A stretch of DNA of 64,000 bases, from positions 310,001 to 374,000 of the forward strand of contig NZ_KE332512.1 in NCBI RefSeq assembly GCF_000412995.1, in the 5' to 3' direction. Made by a program: the position numbers and the translations under genes. The first letter of the stretch is position 1; each line of letters begins with the position of its first letter. The DNA comes from Treponema vincentii F0403 (lineage in GTDB: Bacteria > Spirochaetota > Spirochaetia > Treponematales > Treponemataceae). Positions 17,981 to 25,500 of the stretch are shown piece by piece. Below the pieces are notes generated by a model. The model was not told where the DNA came from and did no database searches. It was given only the letters and a program-made list of their open reading frames with translations.

Positions 17981-18745
17981 ATGGATTTGATGTGCAAGGA
18001 TGTCCACTGCAGTATCGCTCATAAAGAAATTTTACGAGGTATATCGCTCCATGCGGACGGGCATAAATTTTATACGATACTTGGCCCAAACGGGTGCGGT
18101 AAGACGACGCTCTTAAAAAATATCTACCGGATTATCAAACCGGACTCGGGTGCCGTGTATCTTGACGGAAAAGACATCCGTGCTGTCCGCCTCAAGGATT
18201 CGGCAAAGGAAATGGCAGTTGTCGCACAATTTAATACGCTGAATTTCAACTGTTCGGTACAGGATATTGTGATGCTGGGGCGGACACCTCATATCCGCTT
18301 TATGCAAACCGAACGGGAAGAGGATTTTACCATTATACAGGATGCACTGGCAAAGGTCGGGATGTTGACTCGAAAAGATCAGCCGTATCAATCGCTATCA
18401 GGGGGAGAAAAACAGCGAGTTGTACTTGCCCGTGCAATCGCTCAGCAACCTTCTCTCTTATTGCTGGATGAACCGACCAACCATTTGGATATAAAATATC
18501 AGCTGGAGATATTGCAGATTGTAAAAGATTTACGGATTAATGTACTGGCTGTGCTGCACGATATACAGTTGGCATGTCGGTATTCGGATTATTTGTATTT
18601 GATGAAAGACGGGGGTATTTTATATGAAGGAAGTCCTCGCACAACTATTACCGAAGAATCCATGCTGACGATCTACGGTGTCCGGTGCAATATCAGCTGG
18701 ACAGAGGATTCGCAGGCGATGATTCACTATAGGGGGCCGCTATAA
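17981..18745 (+). CDS. ABC transporter ATP-binding protein, FecE/BtuD type
   Basis: The start at 17981 follows the permease stop by one base, with GGGAG upstream; the longer frame from 17885 would overlap the permease by about 95 bp and is not favoured. About 254 residues. Walker A is GPNGCGKTT, the Q-loop lies in VVAQFNT, the ABC signature is LSGGEKQR, Walker B is LLLLDEPTNHLD and the H-loop is VLHDIQLA. It powers the FecCD-type permease encoded just upstream. Confidence 0.94.
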   Translation: MDLMCKDVHCSIAHKEILRGISLHADGHKFYTILGPNGCGKTTLLKNIYRIIKPDSGAVYLDGKDIRAVRLKDSAKEMAVVAQFNTLNFNCSVQDIVMLGRTPHIRFMQTEREEDFTIIQDALAKVGMLTRKDQPYQSLSGGEKQRVVLARAIAQQPSLLLLDEPTNHLDIKYQLEILQIVKDLRINVLAVLHDIQLACRYSDYLYLMKDGGILYEGSPRTTITEESMLTIYGVRCNISWTEDSQAMIHYRGPL

Positions 18746-18790
18746 TATCTTTGGCTATGCTATCTTTGATAGATAGAAAAGACATCGGCA

Positions 18791-18822
18791 TCTCTAAAAA
18801 TCTATATCTCAGTTTTTAGAGA
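18791..18822. repeat. Hairpin with TCTCTAAAAA arms between ATPase and binding-protein genes
   Basis: TCTCTAAAAA (18791-18800) pairs with TTTTTAGAGA (18813-18822) around 12 nt. It resembles the first hairpin of repeat family 1 (22009, 25297). Lying inside an operon, it could attenuate read-through or stabilise the 3' end of the upstream message. Confidence 0.55.
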
Positions 18823-18850
18823 GTCACACAACTCTCAGGAGGTTATTCAA

Positions 18851-19792
18851 ATGAAGCAATGTATTAGTATTGCATTGGCTCTTTTTCTTGCTGCCGCAGT
18901 GAGTGCGGAAACGGCATATCCGGTCAGTGTTACCACCTATGACAAAGACGGCAAAGCGATAACACAGGTCTTTAAGCAAGCGCCTAAAAAGGTTATTACC
19001 AATAATCTTTCAATGACGGAAATGCTGATCGAACTCGGCTTGCAGGATCGTATTATCGGTATGCTGGATCCGGATAATGCAGTGACCGGTAAGTATAAGA
19101 AAGCGATCGATTCTATCCCTCATATCGGGAATAAGAAAACTGTTTCCCGGGAAGTGGTATTTTCGTATGAACCGGATGCAGTGCTCGGTAGAAACATGAT
19201 GTTTTCCGAAAAATCTTTGGGTACGGTGAGCTTTTGGAACGAAAATGGTATCCCGATATATGCACAAAAAGCTTCGGTTTTAAATATCAAGCAAGACCTT
19301 CAAAATATTATCGCAGATGTGAGAAATCTTGGTATTATTTTTAATGTACAGGACAAGGCAGAAGCGTATGCAAAGCAACTCGAACAACGTTTGAATGCTG
19401 TGCTGCAACATATTTCAACAAAGGGGACTTCTTTAAAGAAGGCGCTTATTATGTGTGCATATAATGGCACAACGTTCGGGGCGTATAAATCTGCATTGCA
19501 AGAAAGTCTCCTGAATGTACTCGGTTATACCAATATTGCAACGGGTACGTCAGGGCTTACGACAGAAAATCTGATAACTATGAATCCTGAACTGATCATC
19601 TATGTAACGAGCGACCGGAATAAAAAATTAGACACAAATGCGGTTTCGTCTTTGCAGGCAAATGTAGTACTAGTTGACGTACCCGCTATTGCTCAGCGTA
19701 AAATTATGACGATTTCCTATGATGAGCTGATGGACTATGGTCCGGCTGTGCTGAATGCCTTGGAAGCTGTTGATGCCTTCCTGCGGAAGTAG
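18851..19792 (+). CDS. Periplasmic binding protein for iron-siderophore/cobalamin ABC uptake
   Basis: 313 residues, with a signal peptide (ISIALALFLAAAVSAE). No lipobox Cys follows it. The class III (helical-backbone) binding-protein pattern is visible: PKKVITNNLSMTEMLIELGL, DRIIGMLD, then IPHIGNKKTVSREVVFSYEPD. CISIAL.. is preceded by AGGAGG (18838-18843) 7 nt before the ATG. It delivers ligand to the permease/ATPase encoded upstream. The ligand (iron chelate or B12) cannot be decided from the sequence, although the downstream esterase favours a siderophore. Confidence 0.9.
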   Translation: MKQCISIALALFLAAAVSAETAYPVSVTTYDKDGKAITQVFKQAPKKVITNNLSMTEMLIELGLQDRIIGMLDPDNAVTGKYKKAIDSIPHIGNKKTVSREVVFSYEPDAVLGRNMMFSEKSLGTVSFWNENGIPIYAQKASVLNIKQDLQNIIADVRNLGIIFNVQDKAEAYAKQLEQRLNAVLQHISTKGTSLKKALIMCAYNGTTFGAYKSALQESLLNVLGYTNIATGTSGLTTENLITMNPELIIYVTSDRNKKLDTNAVSSLQANVVLVDVPAIAQRKIMTISYDELMDYGPAVLNALEAVDAFLRK

Positions 19793-20489
19793 CTTCAGTA
19801 CGAAACGCAATATAACGAACCATATCAGTCTGTCCGGTATAGACATTACCGTGTCGGAACCTGCAGAATATAACCTGCAGTACCGTTATCCTGCGGTTTT
19901 TGTCAACGACGGACAGATTGAATATCTGGAGTCACTTGCCCCGAGTATTTTCTTGTTCGGGCTGCACGCACGCAACCGATTTGACGACTATACACCATGG
20001 ACTGCCGAGTCATTCCGCACCGATTGTCCTCCTTTCGGCGGCAAGGGCGCGGAATATCATCATCTATTGTTCAAGACTCTACTGCCCGAGCTGAAAACTA
20101 AATATTCCCTTGACGATTCGAGGCTTGCATATGGCGGCTATTCCCTCGGGGGCTTAGCTGCCGTGTGGAGTTTATTCGAATATACCGATATACCGTATAT
20201 ATTTTCCCTTTGCGGTTCGTTTTGGTATCCCGGATTTCCGGAATACTGCCGTGAACACAAAGTTTTGCATAGCAATGCCTCTGTCTATTTGCTGAACGGA
20301 AAGAGAGAGGGCGGAAAACACGGCAACCGGTTAGAGAATGCGCCGAAATACGCAGCAGAAGTACATCAGGCGCTTAGAATGCAGATAGCACATACAACCG
20401 TTGTGTTCGATCCGTTCGGGCATCACGATAAAATGCTTGAACGCTTCAGGGCAGTACAGCAGTGGCTTACTGAATGCTGGCAGCTATAG
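19773..20489 (+). CDS. Alpha/beta-hydrolase esterase, siderophore-hydrolase (IroE/Fes-like) candidate
   Basis: Starts inside the end of the binding-protein gene: ATG at 19773 with GGAAG 7-11 nt upstream (another ATG at 19755). About 238 residues. The nucleophile elbow GGYSLGG lies in the middle and a late FGHHDKM supplies the probable catalytic His; the fold matches the putative-esterase family that includes enterochelin esterases. No signal peptide is evident, so it should be cytoplasmic. Translational overlap with an iron-type binding protein suggests that it cleaves the imported ester-type siderophore to release iron. The substrate is inferred. Confidence 0.72.
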   Translation: MPSCGSSFSTKRNITNHISLSGIDITVSEPAEYNLQYRYPAVFVNDGQIEYLESLAPSIFLFGLHARNRFDDYTPWTAESFRTDCPPFGGKGAEYHHLLFKTLLPELKTKYSLDDSRLAYGGYSLGGLAAVWSLFEYTDIPYIFSLCGSFWYPGFPEYCREHKVLHSNASVYLLNGKREGGKHGNRLENAPKYAAEVHQALRMQIAHTTVVFDPFGHHDKMLERFRAVQQWLTECWQL

Positions 20490-20678
20490 AGCGATATTGA
20501 TTCGTGCGGAGAATCAGTTAATCATAAAAAAATTTAGACCTTCCAAAATATTTTTAGTTTTTTTCTTGCGTTTTCTCCAATTCTATGGGATACTGAAAAG
20601 AGAGTATATTCTACCGGTGCTTGAGTACAAGCGTCCAAGTACTGTGTGTCAATCACATAAAAGTGGAGGGTTAATTCT

Positions 20679-22004
20679 ATGTTATTAGTTGGAAACGGTA
20701 TGCTTATCACCCGCGATCCGGACAAACCTTTTATCGAAAACGGTTGTGTCTGCATCGACGGCGGTTCCATTAAAGAAGTCGGTACCGATGCCGAATTGCG
20801 GGCAAAGTATCCCGCGGCGGGGTATATCGACGCAAAAAAACGGTGCATCATGCCTTCTTTTATCAACACGCATCATCATATTTACAGCGCCTTTGCCCGC
20901 GGTGTTGCGTTAAAAAACTATAACCCGCAAAATTTTTTGGATATTTTAAAAGGTCTATGGTGGCATCTTGATAATAATCTCCTTTTAGAGGACACAAAAT
21001 ACAGCGCGTATACAACGCTGATCGACTGCATTAAAAACGGCGTAACCACGGTTTTCGACCATCACGCAAGTTACGGCGAAACAACGGGAAGTCTTTTTAC
21101 CCTTGCGGATGTCGCGGAGGAGCTCGGCTTGCGGGTGAACCTTTGCTATGAAGTTTCAGACCGGAACGGCGAGGCGGAAATGAAAAAGGCTGTTGCCGAA
21201 AATGCCGAATTTATCCGCGCCTGTCAAAAAAAGAAGAATCCCAAACAGGCGGCGATGATGGGGCTCCATGCGGCATTCACGTTATCCGATAAAACGCTCG
21301 AATATTGCGCTTCTCAGCTTCCGGCGGGTGCGGGCTACCACATCCATGTAGCTGAGGGTATGTCCGATGTATTCGATTCGGTGCAAAAACACGGGAAACG
21401 GATTGTGCAGCGCCTCTACGATTTTGATATCCTCGGTAAGCATACCTTTGCCGTGCACTGTATCCATATCAATCCTTTGGAAATGGATTTATTGAAGGAA
21501 ACCGATACGATGGTTGTACACAACCCCGAATCGAATATGGGCAATGCGGTAGGCTGCCCGCCGGTATTGGAAATCTTTAAACGCGGTATTTTGATCGGGC
21601 TCGGCACGGACGGATATACCAGCGATATGCTTGAATCGTATAAGGTCGCGAATATCCTGCATAAGCACAATACCTGCGATGCCACCGCCGCATGGACGGA
21701 AATTCCCGAAATGCTCTTTACCAATAATGCAAAGATTGCCGCGCGGTATTTTGACGGTGAACTCGGCGTTCTTAAAGCGGGAGCAAATGCGGACGTGATT
21801 GTTACCGATTATAATCCGCTGACGCCTCTCCATGAAGGTAATGCAAACGGTCACATTCTGTTCGGTATGAACGGCCGCAGCGTAGTAACAACCATCGCGG
21901 CGGGCAAGGTACTGATGAAAGACCGCGTCGTTACCGTCGCCGATGAAGAAGCTATCTTTGCCAAATCGCGTGAAGTAAGCGCCGCCCTGTGGAAACGGCT
22001 GTAA
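20679..22004 (+). CDS. ssnA: SsnA-type aminohydrolase
   Basis: 441 residues. An amidohydrolase of the SsnA subgroup: the N-terminus LVGNGMLITRD, metal site INTHHHIYSAFARG, then VFDHHAS, LCYEVSDRNGE, the histidine HIHVAEG, FAVHCIH and the metal Asp in GLGTDGYTSDM. GGAGGG precedes the ATG. SsnA proteins are found next to ygfK in clusters linked to selenium-dependent molybdenum hydroxylases or purine-type catabolism; their substrate is not established. Here ygfK follows 233 bp downstream. No hydroxylase subunits are in the window. Confidence 0.9.
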   Translation: MLLVGNGMLITRDPDKPFIENGCVCIDGGSIKEVGTDAELRAKYPAAGYIDAKKRCIMPSFINTHHHIYSAFARGVALKNYNPQNFLDILKGLWWHLDNNLLLEDTKYSAYTTLIDCIKNGVTTVFDHHASYGETTGSLFTLADVAEELGLRVNLCYEVSDRNGEAEMKKAVAENAEFIRACQKKKNPKQAAMMGLHAAFTLSDKTLEYCASQLPAGAGYHIHVAEGMSDVFDSVQKHGKRIVQRLYDFDILGKHTFAVHCIHINPLEMDLLKETDTMVVHNPESNMGNAVGCPPVLEIFKRGILIGLGTDGYTSDMLESYKVANILHKHNTCDATAAWTEIPEMLFTNNAKIAARYFDGELGVLKAGANADVIVTDYNPLTPLHEGNANGHILFGMNGRSVVTTIAAGKVLMKDRVVTVADEEAIFAKSREVSAALWKRL

Positions 22005-22008
22005 GAGG

Positions 22009-22036
22009 CCGCCCAAAAACTTCAGTTTTTGGACGG
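22009..22036 (+). terminator. Terminator-like hairpin after ssnA (repeat family 1, hairpin 1)
   Basis: CCGCCCAAAAAC (22009-22020) pairs with GTTTTTGGACGG (22025-22036) with one mismatch and loop TTCA, then TTTCCTT. It lies 5 bp after the ssnA stop. It could end or attenuate transcription before ygfK. Confidence 0.6.
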
Positions 22037-22144
22037 TTTCCTTAGATTTAAGTGCGATGTTTAAAATTAAGTCATTATTGTATAAAGACTTAATTTTAAA
22101 CTCGCGGGGCTGTCGAAAAAGTAACCGGCTTTTGAGACAACCCC
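22037..22144. repeat. Dispersed intergenic repeat, family 1, copy B
   Basis: A perfect 15-bp inverted repeat GTTTAAAATTAAGTC (22059-22073) / GACTTAATTTTAAAC (22087-22101) is followed by an imperfect GC-rich hairpin (22106-22144). It aligns along its length with copy A at 10951-11064, including the AAAGTAACC core of the second hairpin. Confidence 0.75.
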
Positions 22145-22237
22145 ATGTCGGTATCCATAAGAGTATGCATCTAAGAGATACCGGAAACATCGTATCGGAC
22201 TCATGATGAGACGATGAGATAAGGGAGAAAATAGAGT

Positions 22238-25200
22238 ATGAGTGACAGAATGAACCCGATACCGTTCAAGAATTTGATGGAATGGATTAGAACGGAGTAT
22301 CAAACCGAGGGGACAATTTTCGGTGTGAAAAAACTATACCGCGCCGATCCCGCCCGCTCTATAGAGCTGTTCGGGCAGAAGTTTGAAAATCCGCTCGGGC
22401 CCGCGGCAGGGCCGCACACGCAGCTGGCGCAGAATATTGTGGCCGCTTATGCTGCGGGCTGCCGTTTCTTTGAATTGAAGACGGTACAAAAGATAGACGG
22501 AGAAGACCTGCCGGTCGCAAAGCCGTGTATCAATGCGGCGGACGAATGCTACAATGTCGAATGGTCTACCGAGCTGCGTGTGCCGCAGGCTTTTGACGAA
22601 TACGTAAAGGCGTGGTTTGCATTAAAGGTTATTTCTCAAGAATACGGCTTCGGCAGTCCCGACGGTTTTATCTTTAATATGAGCGTAGGCTACGATCTTG
22701 AAGGGATTAAGACCCCGAAAGTTGACGCCTTTATCGAAGGAATGCGGAATGCCTCTAATACGCCGGTCTGGAAAGAATGTACCGACTACCTTTTGAGCCA
22801 TACCGATCTGTTTCCGTCCGTGTCCGAAGCGTTCCTCGACAGTTTGCCGACGCAGGTATGTACGTCCATCACGCTTTCCACCTTACACGGCTGCCCGCCT
22901 GCGGAAATCGAACGCATCGCCATGTATCTTATCACGGAAAAGCATCTTCATACCTATATCAAGTGTAACCCCACGCTGCTCGGTTACGAATTTGCCCGCG
23001 ACCGCATGAACAAGATGGGCTATGAGTACGTGCAGTTTGACGATCATCACTTTAAAGATGATTTACAGTTCAGCGATGCGGTGCCCATGCTTGAGCGGTT
23101 GCTGCAGGAGTCCGATAAACGCGGGCTGATGTTCGGGGTTAAGATTACCAACACCTTCCCCGTCGATATTGCCCGCGGAGAGCTGCCCGGACAGGAGATG
23201 TACATGTCGGGGCGGTCGCTGTTCCCGCTATCCATCGCCGTTGCGTTAAAGCTTTCGGAAGCCTTTAACGGAAAACTCCGCATTTCATATTCAGGCGGCG
23301 CGGATTACTTTAACATTGCCGATATTTACGAAACGGGGATTTGCCCCATTACCATTGCGACAACGATTTTAAAGCCGGGCGGATATGCACGCTGCAAGCA
23401 GCTGGTGGAAGAGTTGACCGCCAAGCCGTTCAATAAAGATTTTTCCATCAACCTTGAAAAGCTGCGCCGCCTTTCAAACTCCGTCGTTGAAAATCCGCGC
23501 CATCGTAAATCGGTAAAGCCGGAAGCATTCCGCAAGATCCCCGCAAAGGTGCCGCTCGCCGATTGTTTTGCCGCGCCGTGTATTTCCGGCTGTCCCATCA
23601 ATCAGGACATTCCTGCGTATATCAGACTGACCGGCGAGCAAAAATACGAAGAGGCGCTCCGCGTTATCACCGACAAAAACCCGCTGCCGTTTATCACCGG
23701 CACGATCTGTAACCACCGCTGTATGACCGGCTGTACGCGGAATTTCTATGATGATCATGTGCATATTCGTGCCGTTAAACTCGAAGCGGCGCGCCATGCC
23801 ATCGAAACTTTGAAACAAAACCTAAAGGTGCAAAAACCGGCGCAGAAAAACGGAGCGAAGGTTGCCGTTATCGGAGCCGGCCCTGCCGGTCTTGCAGCCG
23901 CCTATTTCTTAACCCGCGACGGAGCGGACGTTACCGTGTTTGAAAAGAAAGCGCGCGCCGGCGGTATCGTTCAGTACGTCATCCCTGAGTTCAGAATCCC
24001 TGCCGCGTCGATCGGGCAGGATGTTGAACTTGCCTCGTCCTTCGGCGCTTCCTTCGTGTATAACAGCGAGCAGCGTTCAGTCGAAGCGCTGAAAAAGCAG
24101 GGCTTTACCCATGTCGTGTTTGCCATCGGCGCGTGGAAGCAGAGTACGCTGGCCTTGGAAAAAGGCGCGGCTGCAAACGTTATCGAATTCCTTGAACAGG
24201 CAAAGCAAGCGCCCGAAACGCTCAAGCTGGGAAAGAATGTAGTGATCCTCGGCGCGGGAAACACCGCGATGGATGCCGCCCGCGTTGCAAAGCGCACCAA
24301 AGGCGTCGAGCATTCTTCTATCGTATACCGCAGAACCAAGCAGTTTATGCCCGCCGATGCGGAAGAACTGGAACTTGCCTTGGAAGACGGGGTTGAGTTT
24401 AAGGAACTGCTCGCGCCGGTTTCGTATGAAAACGGCGTTTTGCGCTGTGAAAAGATGAAGCTCGGCGAACGGGGGGCGGACGGCCGTCAAAAGCCGGTAC
24501 CGTCGGGAGAGTTTGTAGATATTCCTGCCGATACCGTGATCGCCTCTATCGGTGAAAAAATCGACACCGATCTCTTTGCGGAATCCGGCATCGCACTGGA
24601 TGGGAAGGGCAGGGCGCAGTACAACCCCGCAACGTTTGAAACGAATGTAAAGGGCGTGTATGTAATCGGGGATTGCGCCGCAGGGCCTGCGACAGTCGTA
24701 CAGGCTATCGCCGATGCAACTAAGGCGGCAAAGGCAATTACCGAATCGGTAAAAGCCCGCGCATGGACGGCTCAATTTACGGCGCTTAATTATAATCCCG
24801 ATACTGCGCCGGTTTATGCAAAGCGTGCAATCTTAATGCCGATGAACCTTGCCGGTTCCGGCGGCGTTGCAAAAGAAAGCGTCCGCTGTTTGGAATGCTC
24901 GACCGTTTGTGAATCCTGCGTCGATGTGTGCCCGAACCGTGCTAACCTTGCAATCACCGTACCCGGCATGCGTATGAAGCAGATCGTTCACGTGGACGGT
25001 ATGTGTAACGAATGCGGCAACTGCGCGACATTCTGCCCCTACGAGAGCGCCCCCTACAAGGATAAGTTTACGCTGTTCCACTCGGAAAAAGACTTCCTCG
25101 ATAGCACGAACGAAGGCTTCTTCTACCTTGACGATGCACGCAGCCGATGCAGGGTGCGGCTTTCCGGCGAAGTGCGGGACATTACGCTTGCAACGGAAAC

Positions 25201-25267
25201 CGTTATGCCCAAAGAGCTCCTGCATATTATCAATACCGTAAAAACGCAGTACGCATATTTGCTGTAA
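22238..25267 (+). CDS. ygfK: YgfK-type Fe-S flavoprotein ('putative selenate reductase' subunit)
   Basis: 1009 residues. N-terminal dihydroorotate-dehydrogenase-like barrel (about 1-420; NPLGPAAGPHTQLAQNI). Next comes a glutamate-synthase-type Fe-S segment (CISGCPINQDIPAYI, CNHRCMTGC) and an FAD/NAD(P)-binding part (VAVIGAGPAGLAAAYF; ILGAGNTAMDAARVAKR). The C-terminus holds two ferredoxin clusters (CLECSTVCESCVDVCP, CNECGNCATFCP). It probably moves electrons between NAD(P)H and an unknown partner. The selenate reductase name is historical and the reaction is unproven. GGGAG precedes the ATG. Confidence 0.92.
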   Translation: MSDRMNPIPFKNLMEWIRTEYQTEGTIFGVKKLYRADPARSIELFGQKFENPLGPAAGPHTQLAQNIVAAYAAGCRFFELKTVQKIDGEDLPVAKPCINAADECYNVEWSTELRVPQAFDEYVKAWFALKVISQEYGFGSPDGFIFNMSVGYDLEGIKTPKVDAFIEGMRNASNTPVWKECTDYLLSHTDLFPSVSEAFLDSLPTQVCTSITLSTLHGCPPAEIERIAMYLITEKHLHTYIKCNPTLLGYEFARDRMNKMGYEYVQFDDHHFKDDLQFSDAVPMLERLLQESDKRGLMFGVKITNTFPVDIARGELPGQEMYMSGRSLFPLSIAVALKLSEAFNGKLRISYSGGADYFNIADIYETGICPITIATTILKPGGYARCKQLVEELTAKPFNKDFSINLEKLRRLSNSVVENPRHRKSVKPEAFRKIPAKVPLADCFAAPCISGCPINQDIPAYIRLTGEQKYEEALRVITDKNPLPFITGTICNHRCMTGCTRNFYDDHVHIRAVKLEAARHAIETLKQNLKVQKPAQKNGAKVAVIGAGPAGLAAAYFLTRDGADVTVFEKKARAGGIVQYVIPEFRIPAASIGQDVELASSFGASFVYNSEQRSVEALKKQGFTHVVFAIGAWKQSTLALEKGAAANVIEFLEQAKQAPETLKLGKNVVILGAGNTAMDAARVAKRTKGVEHSSIVYRRTKQFMPADAEELELALEDGVEFKELLAPVSYENGVLRCEKMKLGERGADGRQKPVPSGEFVDIPADTVIASIGEKIDTDLFAESGIALDGKGRAQYNPATFETNVKGVYVIGDCAAGPATVVQAIADATKAAKAITESVKARAWTAQFTALNYNPDTAPVYAKRAILMPMNLAGSGGVAKESVRCLECSTVCESCVDVCPNRANLAITVPGMRMKQIVHVDGMCNECGNCATFCPYESAPYKDKFTLFHSEKDFLDSTNEGFFYLDDARSRCRVRLSGEVRDITLATETVMPKELLHIINTVKTQYAYLL

Positions 25268-25296
25268 GTGCAGCTCTCCGCCGGAACTTCAGGGAA

Positions 25297-25330
25297 CCTC
25301 TAAAAACTTCAGTTTTTAGAGGTTTTCCTT
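25297..25330 (+). terminator. Rho-independent terminator after ygfK
   Basis: A perfect 11-bp stem, CCTCTAAAAAC (25297-25307) with GTTTTTAGAGG (25312-25322), tetraloop TTCA, followed by TTTTCCTT. It is a family 1 hairpin, 29 bp after the ygfK stop. Confidence 0.75.
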
Positions 25331-25400
25331 AAGCTTATTTGCGATGTCTTTTGATCTGCGGAGATGTCTCAAAAGTTGCTTACTTCTTCGACATCCCCCT
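25331..25400. repeat. Dispersed intergenic repeat, family 1, decayed copy C
   Basis: Downstream of the terminator the family order (GCGATGT, then a hairpin GGAGATGTC .. GACATCCCC near 25360-25397) is still recognisable, but the central AT-rich inverted repeat is lost. Confidence 0.5.
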
Positions 25401-25463
25401 ATCAGGTGTAAAACATTTTTCCTTCTGCACCTGTGCGGTTGTAAACCGCTCTTTACTCTTTGC

Positions 25464-25500
25464 TTGCCTTTAGCTCTGTATTTTACTATACTAATAGTAT
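25464..25500 (+). promoter_or_regulatory. copA promoter overlapped by a 13-bp palindrome
   Basis: TTGCCT (25464-25469), a 17-bp spacer and TATACT (25487-25492). The palindrome ATACTA-A-TAGTAT (25488-25500) covers the -10 and the first two bases of the start codon, where a repressor could block polymerase. Six bases separate the -10 from the ATG and there is no Shine-Dalgarno sequence, so the mRNA is probably leaderless. A copper-sensing repressor is a guess from the downstream gene. Confidence 0.6.

Noticed and set aside
20490-20678. Riboswitch upstream of ssnA
   Set aside because: I looked for purine, molybdenum-cofactor and other aptamer cores and found no convincing conserved pattern; only a weak promoter-like sequence is present.
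22238-25267. Selenocysteine codons in ygfK or ssnA
   Set aside because: Both frames are open with ordinary stop codons at family-typical lengths; no in-frame TGA with a following stem was seen.
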